Shown here in pieces: positions 19,573 to 28,205 of a stretch of DNA of 64,000 nucleotides. Location: positions 5,704,001 to 5,768,000 of the forward strand of contig NZ_CP163518.1 of assembly GCF_041080625.1 (NCBI RefSeq), in the 5' to 3' direction. The position numbers and the translations under genes were made by a program. Position 1 is the stretch's first letter, and every line of letters begins with the position of its first letter. A model generated the notes under the pieces. It did not search any database. It saw nothing but the letters and a program-made list of their open reading frames with translations, and was not told where the DNA came from. Source of the stretch: Streptomyces sp. CG1. Lineage in GTDB: Bacteria; Actinomycetota; Actinomycetes; Streptomycetales; Streptomycetaceae.

Positions 19573-20556
19573 TCAGCTGTCCCGGTCCAGAATGCCGGAC
19601 TGCGCTACGAGAAAGCCGAGTTGGGCCCGGCTGCCGCTGCCCAGAGCCTGGGCGAGCTTGGCGATGTGGGCCCGGCAGGTGCGGACGTTCATGCCGAGCC
19701 GGCGGGCGATCGCCTCGTCGACATGGCCCTCGATGAGCAGTTTCGCAATGGACCGCTGGACGCCGGTGATCCCCTCGGGGGTGGACTCGTAGGGCACCTC
19801 GTCCATCAACGGGGTGGCCCGCTGCCAGAGTTGTTCGAAGACCTTGATGAGGTACTGCACAAGACCGGGGTGGCGCAGTTCCAGGGCGACCTGCCGGTCG
19901 TCCTGGGCGGGGATGAAGGCGACCGAGGTGTCACAGATGATCAGTCGCTCGATCAGCTCCTCGAGCGTGCGGATCTCGACCTTGGCACCCGCCATCTGGT
20001 CCATGTACGCGTAGGTGCTCTGACTGTGCCGCACGGTGTGCTGGTAGAGCGTACGCATGGAGATGCCCCGCTCGATCAGCGGTTTGCTGCGCTTGAGCGC
20101 CTGACTGAGGATGTGTTCCGGTCGGCTGCCTCCGGGCTGCACGGTCAGGACCTCGGTGCGGGCCTCGGCGATCGCCATGTCGAGCGCCGCGTGGATGCGA
20201 TCGATACCCTCGAGCACGGTGATCGCGTGCGTGGTCGCCGGTTTCTGGGCACTGATGTCCAGGAACGGCTGGAAGGTGTCCGCCAGGTCGAGGGTGGCCC
20301 GCCGCCGGTCCTGGATCTCGCGTTCCAGGGGCTGCAGTTGCTGAGCGAGTACGACGGACGGAGGAACCGGGCGCAGCCACCCCGCGTCGTCCGGATCCGG
20401 GTGGAGCAGGGCGAACTCGAGCAGACAGGGAGCGTTTTCGACCTCGTCCCGGGAGATACGTCCGGAACTGAGAGCACTGGCATAGAGACGTGAACCGTCG
20501 GCACAGAGGTCTGTGATGCCATGAGGATGTGTCGGTTTTGTGCTCTTAGATGGCAA
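19573..20556 (-). CDS. TrmB/LuxR-type transcriptional regulator, copy 3
   Basis: 327 residues, same architecture as copy 1: sensor-like N-terminal region with TEVLTVQPGG and VAFIPAQDD, and C-terminal LuxR-type HTH (KLLIEGHVDEAIARRLGMNVRTCRAHI). The start appears to be TTG 20556, aligning PHGITDLCADG with HPHG-LCAAG of copy 1, with GGTGGAG just upstream. It is divergent from the D-V-G-W repeat peptide gene, with 130 bp between them, and is followed by the frameshifted copy 2 on the same transcript. It is the likely local regulator of the peptide gene (inference). Confidence 0.82.
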   Translation of the reverse strand: MPSKSTKPTHPHGITDLCADGSRLYASALSSGRISRDEVENAPCLLEFALLHPDPDDAGWLRPVPPSVVLAQQLQPLEREIQDRRRATLDLADTFQPFLDISAQKPATTHAITVLEGIDRIHAALDMAIAEARTEVLTVQPGGSRPEHILSQALKRSKPLIERGISMRTLYQHTVRHSQSTYAYMDQMAGAKVEIRTLEELIERLIICDTSVAFIPAQDDRQVALELRHPGLVQYLIKVFEQLWQRATPLMDEVPYESTPEGITGVQRSIAKLLIEGHVDEAIARRLGMNVRTCRAHIAKLAQALGSGSRAQLGFLVAQSGILDRDS

Positions 20557-20686
20557 ATCTCCACCCCCCAGGGTCCTGAACGTGCAGGAACATGATGCAT
20601 CTCCTGTGTGGCATTGACGTGCCTGAATGAGCCATCGTCTTGTCTGACGGGGGAGAGGAAGCCATCAAGTGAGGACGAAGCCGACC
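20557..20686. promoter_or_regulatory. Divergent promoter region between LuxR-type regulator and repeat peptide
   Basis: AT-richer than flanks, with short inverted repeats CCTG-N6-CAGG (around 20575-20588) and CAGGA-N11-TCCTG nearby, and a TTGACG hexamer near 20613 pointing to the peptide gene. These are candidate regulator sites; none matches a known box. Confidence 0.4.
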
Positions 20687-20926
20687 ATGAAAAAGAGAAT
20701 GCTTCGCTCGGTGCTTGCCACTGCCTTCGTAGTCGCGCTGGCCAGCGGTGCGGCTGGTCCTCTTGACGTCGGCTGGGGTAACCCGACCAAGACCGAACAC
20801 ACTTCGGCCCAGGATGTCGGCTGGCATGTCGTGGCCGGCGCCAACCCTGCGGACGTGGGCTGGTTCGCGGCGGGCGGCAACGCCTCGGACGTCGGCTGGT
20901 CGATCCCGGCGGACGCGGCAGCATGA
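20687..20926 (+). CDS. Secreted small peptide with four D-V-G-W repeats (candidate precursor peptide)
   Basis: 79 residues from ATG 20687 (an in-frame GTG at 20669 is an alternative). The N-terminus MKKRMLRS plus hydrophobic ATAFVVALASGAAG is a Sec-type signal peptide. The remaining ~55 residues carry DVGW four times, each preceded by a short variable linker (LDVGW, QDVGW, ADVGW, SDVGW; spacings 16, 13 and 12 residues). The signal region uses codons rare in Streptomyces (AAA, AGA, CTT). Stop TGA overlaps the next ATG (ATGA). Repeated cores behind a leader recall multi-core peptide precursors, but no modifying enzyme is obvious. Not a family I recognise. Confidence 0.75.
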   Translation: MKKRMLRSVLATAFVVALASGAAGPLDVGWGNPTKTEHTSAQDVGWHVVAGANPADVGWFAAGGNASDVGWSIPADAAA

Positions 20927-21258
20927 CCACTCCACCCGACGACCGCTCGTTCCGTCGCGAAATGGCCACGGCATACCGCTCCGGCTGGCACTTCATCGAC
21001 CTGGTCACCGCCATCCCCCACAGCGGTGACTCGCTGATGGTGACCGTGTTCGGTGAGCCGGTCGTCGTGACGCGGGACGAGGACGAGGACGTGCGGGCGT
21101 ACCGGTGCCTGCGCAAGCCGCGGGGTGCGCCCCAGCCGGTGCGGTGTGCCGTCCGGTACGGAATGATCTTTGTGAATCTTGACCAGCGGGACCATCGGCT
21201 TGCCGGGCCGACGGACCAGGACGTGAGGACCATCTCGGCCACCCCCCGCAGTGCCTGA
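20923..21258 (+). CDS. Rieske-like domain protein lacking metal ligands
   Basis: 111 residues. The order YRSGWHFIDLVTAIPHSGD, FGEPVVVTRDEDEDVRAY, CLRKPRGAP, GMIFVNLD follows the N-terminal part of ring-hydroxylating oxygenase alpha subunits. However, the C-x-H of the Rieske site reads C-L-R and a second cysteine appears as C-A-V-R with only ten residues between; both histidines are Arg. The segment may alternatively result from an internal deletion joining the first ligand loop to the following IFVNLD strand. Either way no [2Fe-2S] cluster could be held normally. The ATG overlaps the repeat-peptide stop, so both are co-translated. A strong terminator follows. Confidence 0.7.
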   Translation: MTTPPDDRSFRREMATAYRSGWHFIDLVTAIPHSGDSLMVTVFGEPVVVTRDEDEDVRAYRCLRKPRGAPQPVRCAVRYGMIFVNLDQRDHRLAGPTDQDVRTISATPRSA

Positions 21259-21300
21259 CGCGATTCCCCCGTCGTACAAGATCGCTCAGGCGCTTCCCCC

Positions 21301-21346
21301 GCAGCGGCGTCACCGTGACCTGAACACGGTGACGCCGCTGCTTTTT
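21301..21346 (+). terminator. Strong intrinsic terminator after the Rieske-like gene
   Basis: Perfect 17-bp stem GCAGCGGCGTCACCGTG / CACGGTGACGCCGCTGC with a 7-nt loop and a following TTTTT. One of the few terminators in the window with a U-tract. Confidence 0.93.
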
Positions 21347-21404
21347 GTCAGGATATGTGCGGGCATGGGTGCGCTTCCATGGTGGCTGAAAGTTTTCGGT
21401 CACC

Positions 21405-21797
21405 TCAGCCGTTCCCCAGCGCTCGTTCCACCTCTATCTCGATCACCACGCGCGCCGGATTCGGCCTGGGTGTCCGTTCGTAGCGCTCGGCATAGCGCCG
21501 TACCGCCTCGGCGACGCGTTCCGGATCCGTCCGTATCCGTGCGCGCCCTTCCAGCGTCGCCCAGCGCCGGCCGGCCACCTGGCACACCGCCACCCGGGCG
21601 CCCTCGGGCCCGGCCGCGCGCACATGCCGCACCTTCGCGCTGGTCCCGGCGGTGATCACTCTGGCCAGCCCGGCCTCCGCGTCGTATGTCACCCCCACCG
21701 GCACCACATGCGGACTGCCGTCGGGGCGGAGCGTCGTCAGGGTGCACAGGTGGCGTTCTCGCCAGAACTCCAGGTACTGCTCAGAGTGGGTCGCCAT
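21405..21797 (-). CDS. PPOX-class F420/FMN-dependent oxidoreductase
   Basis: 130-residue split-barrel protein of the pyridoxamine 5'-phosphate oxidase-like superfamily (TLTTLRPDGSPHVVPV strand-turn-strand, then VCQVAGRRWATLEGRARI). In actinobacteria this size class commonly uses F420; the exact cofactor and substrate cannot be told. ATG 21797 (MATHSEQYLEFW) is preferred over a start three codons upstream. It is divergent from clpB, with the HAIR box in between. Confidence 0.85.
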   Translation of the reverse strand: MATHSEQYLEFWRERHLCTLTTLRPDGSPHVVPVGVTYDAEAGLARVITAGTSAKVRHVRAAGPEGARVAVCQVAGRRWATLEGRARIRTDPERVAEAVRRYAERYERTPRPNPARVVIEIEVERALGNG

Positions 21798-21834
21798 GCC
21801 CCGCAACCTAGTCCCCGCACGGCTTCCCGCCTAC

Positions 21835-21855
21835 CTTGAGCGGAATAGACTCAAC
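21835..21855 (+). promoter_or_regulatory. HAIR box (HspR operator) of clpB
   Basis: CTTGAGC-N7-ACTCAAC, two mismatches from CTTGAGT-N7-ACTCAAG, 59 bases before the clpB start. Confirms shared HspR control of clpB and the dnaK operon. Confidence 0.88.
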
Positions 21856-21914
21856 TTTGTGTACGCTGGTGAAGTCAGCAGTGGAGAGTGTGGCCGAGGA
21901 GGAGAACGGACGAC

Positions 21915-24512
21915 GTGGACGCCGAGCTGACCAACAGGAGCCGGGACGCGATCAACGCGGCGAGCAACCGGGCCGTGACCGAGGGGCACGCGGACCTCAC
22001 CCCCGCGCACCTGCTGCTGTCCCTGCTTCAGGGGCAGGACAACGAAAACATCACCGACCTGCTCGCGGCCGTGGAGGCGGACCAGGCGGCCGTACGCGCG
22101 GGTGCGGAAAAGCTGCTGGCCGCGCTGCCCAGCGTCACCGGATCCACGGTTGCGCCCCCGCAGCCCAATCGTGAGCTGCTGGCCGTGCTCGCCGACGCCG
22201 GTGAGCGCGCGAAGGACCTCGGTGACGACTATCTGTCGACCGAGCATCTGCTGATCGGCATCGCCGCCAAGGGCGGGGCCGCCGGTGAGCTGCTGGGGGG
22301 CCAGGGGGCCGATGCGAAGAAGCTGCTGGAGGCCTTCAAGAAGGCCAGGGGAGGACGCCGCGTGACCACCGCCGACCCCGAGGGTCAGTACAAGGCCCTG
22401 GAGAAGTTCGGCACCGATTTCACCGCCGCCGCCCGAGAAGGCCGGCTGGATCCGGTCATCGGCCGGGACCAGGAGATCCGGCGGGTCGTGCAGGTGCTGA
22501 GCCGTCGTACGAAGAACAACCCCGTGCTCATCGGTGAGCCCGGCGTCGGCAAGACGGCCGTGGTGGAAGGGCTCGCGCAGCGGATCGTCAAGGGGGACGT
22601 GCCGGAGTCGCTGAAGAACAAGCGGCTCGTCGCCCTCGACCTCGGTGCCATGGTCGCCGGTGCCAAGTACCGTGGCGAGTTCGAGGAGCGGCTCAAGGCC
22701 GTCCTCGCCGAGATCAAGGACTCCGACGGGCAGATCATCACCTTCATCGACGAGCTGCACACCGTCGTCGGGGCCGGTGCCGGCGGTGACTCCGCGATGG
22801 ACGCCGGGAACATGCTCAAGCCCATGCTGGCCCGCGGTGAGCTGCGCATGGTCGGCGCGACCACGCTGGACGAGTACCGGGAGCGGATCGAGAAGGACCC
22901 CGCGCTGGAGCGCCGCTTCCAGCAGGTGCTGGTCGCCGAGCCGACCGTCGAGGACACCGTCGCGATCCTGCGCGGTCTGAAGGGCCGGTACGAGGCCCAC
23001 CACAAGGTGCAGATCGCCGACAGCGCGCTGGTGGCCGCCGCGACCCTCTCCGACCGCTACATCACCTCCCGCTTCCTGCCCGACAAGGCCATCGACCTGG
23101 TCGACGAGGCCGCCTCCCGCCTCCGCATGGAGATCGACTCGTCCCCCGTCGAGATCGACGAACTCCAGCGCGCCGTCGACCGGTTGAAGATGGAGGAGCT
23201 GGCGATCGGCAAGGAGACCGACCCCGCCTCCCTCGCCCGGCTGGAGAAGCTGCGCCGCGACCTCGCCGACAAGGAGGAGGAACTGCGGGGCCTGACCGCC
23301 CGCTGGGAGAAGGAGAAGCAGTCCCTGAACCGGGTCGGCGAGCTCAAGGAGCGCCTGGACGACCTGCGCGGCCAGGCCGAACGCGCCCAGCGCGACGGCG
23401 ACTTCGACACCGCCGCCAAGCTGCTCTACGGCGAGATCCCGCAGCTGGAGAAGGAGCTGGAGGCCGCCTCCGAGGCCGAGGAGGAGGCCGCCAAGGACAC
23501 GATGGTCAAGGACGAGGTCGGCTCGGACGACATCGCCGACGTCGTCGCCGCCTGGACCGGCATCCCGGCAGGCCGCCTGCTGGAGGGCGAGACACAGAAG
23601 CTGCTGCGGATGGAGGACGAGCTGGGCCGCCGGCTCATCGGCCAGACCGAGGCGGTACGGGCCGTGAGTGACGCCGTACGGCGCTCCCGCGCAGGCATCG
23701 CCGACCCCGACCGGCCCACCGGATCCTTCCTCTTCCTCGGCCCGACCGGTGTCGGCAAGACCGAACTCGCCAAGGCCCTCGCCGACTTCCTCTTCGACGA
23801 CGAGCGGGCCATGGTCCGCATCGACATGTCCGAGTACAGCGAGAAGCACAGCGTGGCCCGCCTGGTCGGCGCGCCTCCCGGGTACGTCGGGTACGAGGAG
23901 GGCGGCCAGCTCACCGAGGCCGTCCGCCGCCGCCCGTACACCGTCGTGCTGCTGGACGAGGTGGAGAAGGCCCACCCGGAGGTCTTCGACATCCTGCTCC
24001 AGGTGCTGGACGACGGCCGCCTGACGGACGGTCAGGGCCGGACGGTCGACTTCCGCAACACCATCCTGGTGCTCACCTCCAACCTGGGCAGCCAGTACCT
24101 GGTCGAGCCGACGACCAGCGAGCACGAGAAGAAGGAGCAGGTCCTGGAGGTCGTACGGGCCTCCTTCAAGCCGGAGTTCCTCAACCGGCTCGACGACCTG
24201 GTCGTCTTCTCGGCGCTGACCCGGCCCGAGCTGGAGCGGATCGCGCAGCTCCAGATCGACCGCCTGGGCAAGCGGCTCGCCGAGCGCCGGCTCACCCTGG
24301 AGATCACCCCCGAGGCGCTGGCCTGGCTCGCCGAGGAGGGGAACGACCCGGCCTATGGCGCCCGCCCGCTGCGCCGCCTCGTCCAGACCGCCATCGGCGA
24401 CCGGCTCGCCAAGGAGATCCTCTCCGGCGAGGTCAAGGACGGCGACACGGTCCGCGTCGACCGCTTCGGCGAAGGACTGCTGGTGGGGCCGTCGACCGGG
24501 AAGACGCTCTAG
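21915..24512 (+). CDS. clpB: ATP-dependent disaggregase ClpB (Hsp100)
   Basis: 865 residues: Clp N domain (1-145), first AAA+ module with GEPGVGKT (about 208-215), coiled-coil middle domain (about 400-520) and second AAA+ module with GPTGVGKT (about 610-617) and a C-terminal ClpB-D2-small domain. It extracts proteins from aggregates with DnaK/DnaJ. GTG 21915 ([12 protein letters not shown]) is the expected start; the frame extends nine codons upstream. An HspR box lies just upstream. Length and motifs are normal. Confidence 0.97.
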   Translation: MDAELTNRSRDAINAASNRAVTEGHADLTPAHLLLSLLQGQDNENITDLLAAVEADQAAVRAGAEKLLAALPSVTGSTVAPPQPNRELLAVLADAGERAKDLGDDYLSTEHLLIGIAAKGGAAGELLGGQGADAKKLLEAFKKARGGRRVTTADPEGQYKALEKFGTDFTAAAREGRLDPVIGRDQEIRRVVQVLSRRTKNNPVLIGEPGVGKTAVVEGLAQRIVKGDVPESLKNKRLVALDLGAMVAGAKYRGEFEERLKAVLAEIKDSDGQIITFIDELHTVVGAGAGGDSAMDAGNMLKPMLARGELRMVGATTLDEYRERIEKDPALERRFQQVLVAEPTVEDTVAILRGLKGRYEAHHKVQIADSALVAAATLSDRYITSRFLPDKAIDLVDEAASRLRMEIDSSPVEIDELQRAVDRLKMEELAIGKETDPASLARLEKLRRDLADKEEELRGLTARWEKEKQSLNRVGELKERLDDLRGQAERAQRDGDFDTAAKLLYGEIPQLEKELEAASEAEEEAAKDTMVKDEVGSDDIADVVAAWTGIPAGRLLEGETQKLLRMEDELGRRLIGQTEAVRAVSDAVRRSRAGIADPDRPTGSFLFLGPTGVGKTELAKALADFLFDDERAMVRIDMSEYSEKHSVARLVGAPPGYVGYEEGGQLTEAVRRRPYTVVLLDEVEKAHPEVFDILLQVLDDGRLTDGQGRTVDFRNTILVLTSNLGSQYLVEPTTSEHEKKEQVLEVVRASFKPEFLNRLDDLVVFSALTRPELERIAQLQIDRLGKRLAERRLTLEITPEALAWLAEEGNDPAYGARPLRRLVQTAIGDRLAKEILSGEVKDGDTVRVDRFGEGLLVGPSTGKTL

Positions 24513-24601
24513 CGAGGGGTACCCGTAGGCGGAGGCTCCCGGCGGTCGATGGGAGAAATGGCAGCCCTGGGCTGACACGGGGCCGCCGGGGCTTGCCACC
24601 C

Positions 24602-24622
24602 CCCTCCCCGGATGGGGGAGGA
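24602..24622 (+). terminator. Hairpin downstream of clpB
   Basis: CCTCCCC-GGATG-GGGGAGG stem 90-110 bases after clpB and 31 bases before the YbjN gene start. May terminate clpB transcripts or act in the leader of the next gene. Confidence 0.4.
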
Positions 24623-24652
24623 TGGCGGAATCCGCATGAAGGGAAAAACACG

Positions 24653-25201
24653 GTGAGCATCGACCCGTCCTCGATTCCGAACTTCGGGGGCCAGCCCGAG
24701 CCAGAGCCCCAGGGACCGGCCGGCCCCGTCCTCCCGGATCAGGACCTTGTGAAGCAGCTCCTCGACCAGATGGAGCTGAAGTACGTCGTCGACGAGGAGG
24801 GCGACCTCGCGGCTCCGTGGGAGCAGTTCCGCACGTACTTCATGTTCCGCGGGGAGGACGAGCAGGCGGTCTTCTCGGTGCGGACCTTCTACGACCGCCC
24901 CCACAAGATCGACGAGAAACCGCAGCTGCTGGAGTCCGTCGACGACTGGAACCGCCGCACCCTGTGGCCCAAGGTGTACACCCACACCCATGACGACGGC
25001 ACGGTCCGCCTCATCGGCGAGGCCCAGATGCTGATCGGCACGGGCGTCGACATCAACCACTTCGTCTCCTCGACGGTCAGCTGGGTGCGGGCCGCGATCG
25101 AGTTCGACAAGTGGCTCGTCGAGCAGCTCGGCCTGGAGGAGGCTGTCAACGAGGCGGACAAGCCCGAGGGCGAAGGCGGACCCGAGGGCGACGCCGAATA
25201 G
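24653..25201 (+). CDS. YbjN-domain protein
   Basis: 182 residues with a Pro-rich N-terminus, a YbjN (type III secretion chaperone-like) fold from about residue 35 to 160 (LDQMELKYVVDEEGDLAAPW, then VYTHTHDDGTVRLIGEAQM, INHFVSSTVSWVRAAIEFDKWL), and an acidic tail. YbjN proteins of actinobacteria are conserved but not functionally defined. GTG 24653 has AAGGGA upstream. Stands alone downstream of clpB. Confidence 0.85.
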   Translation: MSIDPSSIPNFGGQPEPEPQGPAGPVLPDQDLVKQLLDQMELKYVVDEEGDLAAPWEQFRTYFMFRGEDEQAVFSVRTFYDRPHKIDEKPQLLESVDDWNRRTLWPKVYTHTHDDGTVRLIGEAQMLIGTGVDINHFVSSTVSWVRAAIEFDKWLVEQLGLEEAVNEADKPEGEGGPEGDAE

Positions 25202-25231
25202 GCCCCGCGCGGGGGTGAGCCCCGCCACCGC

Positions 25232-26407
25232 CTACAGCGGTGCCTGCGCGTACACCACCAGGTACGCGCCGTAGAGATAGCTGAGCCCGGCCAGGGCCGC
25301 GACCAGCACGGTCGCGTGCCAGGGCCGGGTTCTTGCCGTCCGGACCAGCCCCTGAGCGAGCGGCAGCAGCAGCGGGAACGCCGGCAGCAGGAACCGCGGC
25401 TTGGACTCGAAGAATCCCGACCCGCCGAGCGCGATCAGCAGCAGCATCCCGCCGTACACGAGCAGCGGCAGCGGAGCGCGGTCCAGCAGCAGCACCACAT
25501 AGAGCAGCGTCCCCACCGCCACGACGGCCAGCGACATCGGGACCACGAACCGGCTGCCCTGCAGCAGCATCGCGCGCGCGTACTGCAGCGAACCCCGCCC
25601 GAAGTCGAACTTCGACCCCCACAGGCGCTGCACCTCGAAGTAGCCGCCCAGCAGATCGCCCTTGCGCCGGCCCACCCACAGCACATACGCCGTCCAGCCC
25701 AGCGGCGCGATCGCCGCGCCCGTCCACAGCCTGTGGGAAACTTTTCCGCGTGCCCGCCACACCTCGGCTCCGGCCGCGGCCAGCACCGCGGCGCCGACCG
25801 CGAACCCGTTCGGCCTGGACAGCCCCGCGAGCGCCGCGAGAACGCCCGCCCACACCCAGTTCCCTGCCAGCACCGCGTACAGCGACCAGGCCGCGAACGC
25901 GGTCAGCACCGGCTCGGTGTACGCCATCGACAGCACCACCGAGTGCGGCAGCAGCGCCCACAGCAGCACCAGCGCGATACCGGTGGCCCGCCCATGCAGC
26001 CAGGAGCCGACTGCGTGTATCCCGGCGGCGGCCACGGCGGCCGCGGTCCACGAGAGCAGCAGCCCGACCGCGCCGCCGCCGAACGGGGCCAGCGCGGTCA
26101 GCGTCCGCACCAGTGCCGGATACAGCGGGAAGAACGCCAGGTCGCTGTGCGGGCCCGGGTCGTGCGAGGGCAGGTCGTGGCCGTAGCCGTGCTCGGCGAT
26201 GCCCAGGTACCAGACCGAGTCCCAGGACCGGGCGAGCAGCGTCAGCGGATGCTTGCCCACGTTGTGCGCGACGAGGGCGAGCACGGCGGCCCCGGTGAGC
26301 CGGGCGCCGAGGAAGAGACTCACGGCGACCCAGCTCGCCCGCGCAGTCCGCTGCGCTGGCTTCGGCGCGGCCACGGGCTGGGCTAGGGCGGTACTGGCGT
26401 GTGTCAC
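25232..26407 (-). CDS. PIG-V-like polyprenyl-dependent mannosyltransferase family membrane protein
   Basis: 391 residues with about ten membrane helices. After the first helix comes the acidic loop WDSVWYLGIAEHGYG, the place of the catalytic Asp in GT-C glycosyltransferases. It continues FFPLYPALVR, and later LSRPNGF, which is a typical PIG-V/Pmt-like motif. It likely transfers a sugar from a polyprenyl donor on the outer face of the membrane. The start is probably GTG 26407; a longer frame reaches 26476 but is rich in His/Arg and unlikely. Convergent with the YbjN gene. Confidence 0.78.
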   Translation of the reverse strand: MTHASTALAQPVAAPKPAQRTARASWVAVSLFLGARLTGAAVLALVAHNVGKHPLTLLARSWDSVWYLGIAEHGYGHDLPSHDPGPHSDLAFFPLYPALVRTLTALAPFGGGAVGLLLSWTAAAVAAAGIHAVGSWLHGRATGIALVLLWALLPHSVVLSMAYTEPVLTAFAAWSLYAVLAGNWVWAGVLAALAGLSRPNGFAVGAAVLAAAGAEVWRARGKVSHRLWTGAAIAPLGWTAYVLWVGRRKGDLLGGYFEVQRLWGSKFDFGRGSLQYARAMLLQGSRFVVPMSLAVVAVGTLLYVVLLLDRAPLPLLVYGGMLLLIALGGSGFFESKPRFLLPAFPLLLPLAQGLVRTARTRPWHATVLVAALAGLSYLYGAYLVVYAQAPL

Positions 26408-26479
26408 ACCTGAGCACCTTGCGTGACGATGTGGTTCGACCGTGCGGTGAAGCGCCGTTGGTTCGTCCGCCGTCACCCG

Positions 26480-26551
26480 TCTGCAGGTGCAGCGTCGTGG
26501 CTGGGCGCGCCCACGCGGCGGAGCCCCCTGTCGATACGGCCCCGCGCCCCT
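26480..26551. repeat. Intergenic Streptomyces repeat, degenerate copy A
   Basis: Contains TCGTGGCTGG...CCCCGCGCCCCTGG, resembling the repeat found at 31759-31805 and 36000-36024 (core GGTCGCGCGGTTCCCCGC). This short imperfect palindromic sequence is scattered between Streptomyces genes; here it lies between two minus-strand genes and is partly diverged. Confidence 0.5.
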
Positions 26552-26562
26552 GGCTGCCTGCG

Positions 26563-27747
26563 CTAAAGGGCCCGCAGCCTTTCCGCCGCCTCCCTGAGGA
26601 CCTCCTCGCGCTTGCAGAAGGCGAACCTCACGAACGGTGCACCCGCCTCCCGGTCGTCGTAGAAGACGGCGTTCGGGATGGCCACCACGCCCGCTCGCTC
26701 CGGCAGGGCGCGGCAGAAGGCGAAGCCGTCCTTCTCGCCGAGGGGGCGGATGTCGGTGGTGATGAAGTACGTACCGGCCGACCGGTAGACCTGGAAGCCG
26801 GCCGCCGTGAGGCCCTCGGCGAGGATGTCGCGGCGGGCCAGCATCGAGCGGCGGAACTCCTCGAAGTAGGAGTCGGGCAGGGCGAGGGCCTCGGCGACCG
26901 CGTACTGGAAGGGGCCCGAGGAGACGTACGTCAGGAACTGCTTCACCGAGCGGACCGCGGTGACCAGCTCCGGGGTGGCCGTGACCCAGCCGACCTTCCA
27001 GCCGGTGAAGGAGAACGTCTTGCCGGCCGAGCCGATCGTCACCGTGCGCTCGCGCATACCGGGGAAGGAGGCGAGCGGCAGATGCTCGGCGTCGTCGAAG
27101 ACCAGGTGCTCGTAGACCTCGTCCGTGACCACCAGCAGGTCCCGTTCGACCGCCAGCTCGGCGATCACGGCCAGCTCCGCGCGCGTGAGGACCGTACCGG
27201 TCGGGTTGTGCGGGGTGTTGATCAGCAGGAGGCGGGTGCGGTCGGTGACGGCCGCACGCAGTTCGTCCAGGTCCAGGCGGAAGCTCCCGTCGTGGGGGCG
27301 CAGGGTCACCGGGACCCGGCGGCCGCCCGCCAGCGCGATACTCGCCGCGTAGGAGTCGTAGTACGGCTCCAGGGCCACCACCTCGTCACCCGGCTCCACC
27401 AGCGCCAGCAGCGAGGCCGCGATCGCCTCCGTCGCGCCCGCCGTGACCAGCACCTCCGTGTCGGGATCGTACGACAGCCCGTAGCGGCGCAGCTGGTGCG
27501 CGGCGATCGCGGTGCGCAGCTCCGGGATGCCCGGGCCCGGCGGGTACTGGTTGCCGCGGCCTTCGCGCAGCGCCCGCACCGCCGCCTCCCTGACCTCCGC
27601 CGGGCCGTCGGTGTCCGGGAAGCCCTGGCCGAGGTTGATCGAGCCGGTCGTGACGGCGAGCGCGGACATCTCCGCGAAGATCGTCGTCCCGAACTCGGCG
27701 AGCCGGCGATTGAGGTGAGGGCGTGCGCTGGAGGTCATGCCGGCCAT
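26563..27747 (-). CDS. Fold-type I PLP aminotransferase (DapC/kynurenine-aminotransferase-like)
   Basis: 394 residues, class I/II aminotransferase. Visible are the INLGQGFPDTDGP substrate loop, INTPHNPTG (cofactor Asn/Pro region) and the Schiff-base Lys243 in SAGKTFSFTGWK, with Arg near the C-terminus (FVRFAFCK). Streptomyces homologues are usually annotated as N-succinyldiaminopimelate or methionine/kynurenine aminotransferase. The presence of the kynurenine pathway 9 kb away is suggestive only. ATG 27747 is used; ATG four codons later (MTSSARPH) is equally possible. Confidence 0.88.
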   Translation of the reverse strand: MAGMTSSARPHLNRRLAEFGTTIFAEMSALAVTTGSINLGQGFPDTDGPAEVREAAVRALREGRGNQYPPGPGIPELRTAIAAHQLRRYGLSYDPDTEVLVTAGATEAIAASLLALVEPGDEVVALEPYYDSYAASIALAGGRRVPVTLRPHDGSFRLDLDELRAAVTDRTRLLLINTPHNPTGTVLTRAELAVIAELAVERDLLVVTDEVYEHLVFDDAEHLPLASFPGMRERTVTIGSAGKTFSFTGWKVGWVTATPELVTAVRSVKQFLTYVSSGPFQYAVAEALALPDSYFEEFRRSMLARRDILAEGLTAAGFQVYRSAGTYFITTDIRPLGEKDGFAFCRALPERAGVVAIPNAVFYDDREAGAPFVRFAFCKREEVLREAAERLRAL

Positions 27748-27866
27748 CCTCCGCCCAAGCTCTGGAGTTCCTCAACTCTGCTTTGCGCCTCCGGGAGGCC
27801 GGGCATCTGCGGGTCACGGCGGTCCACGGGGGGCCGCTCCGGGGGAACGGAAAGGAGGGTGACGCC

Positions 27867-28205
27867 ATGGGAATCGGCATCATCTTCATCGTGGCCGTGG
27901 CCGCGTTCGTGACCATTAGGGCGCTGACGAGCAAGTCCAGGAAGCGCCGGGCGCGGGTGTCGCTCGGCAAGAGCGGCCGCTCCCGGTCGTCCCGCTCGTC
28001 GTCCTCGTCGTCCTCGTCGTCCTCGTCGTACGACGGCGGCGGCAGCTGGTGGGCGGGCACCGTCGACTCCGGGTCGTCGGGCGGGCATCACGGTGGCCAC
28101 CACGGCGGGCACTCCTGCGGCGGAGGCCACTCCTGCGGGGGACACTCCTCCTGCGGCGGGGGTTCGTCGTGCGGTGGCGGGGGCGGATGCGGCGGAGGCA
28201 GCTGA
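27867..28205 (+). CDS. Membrane-anchored Ser-rich, His/Cys/Gly-rich small protein
   Basis: 112 residues from ATG 27867, preceded by a strong SD AAAGGAGGG. One N-terminal membrane helix (GIGIIFIVAVAAFVTIRAL), a basic patch (SKSRKRRARV), a run of about a dozen serines encoded by TCGTCC repeats, then a C-terminal half built of GGHHGGHH, SCGGGHSCGGHSSCGG units with 6 Cys and many His. This composition suggests metal binding outside the membrane domain. Not a family I can name; similar GGHSCGG proteins occur in other actinobacteria. Divergent from the aminotransferase. Confidence 0.75.
   Translation: MGIGIIFIVAVAAFVTIRALTSKSRKRRARVSLGKSGRSRSSRSSSSSSSSSSSYDGGGSWWAGTVDSGSSGGHHGGHHGGHSCGGGHSCGGHSSCGGGSSCGGGGGCGGGS

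Noticed and set aside
20665..21279. Minus-strand frame across the DVGW gene containing repeated QPTS
   Set aside because: The QPTS repeat is the reverse-complement reading of the DVGW repeat. The plus strand has a signal peptide, coupling to the next gene and a terminator, so it is the coding strand.
21831..24599. A 922-codon open frame antisense to clpB
   Set aside because: It mirrors the clpB codon pattern; long antisense frames are expected in GC-rich coding DNA. It has low complexity and no family motif.
26563..27747. Assignment of the aminotransferase as part of the kyn pathway
   Set aside because: The nearest kyn gene is about 9 kb away with unrelated genes between, and the family covers many substrates.
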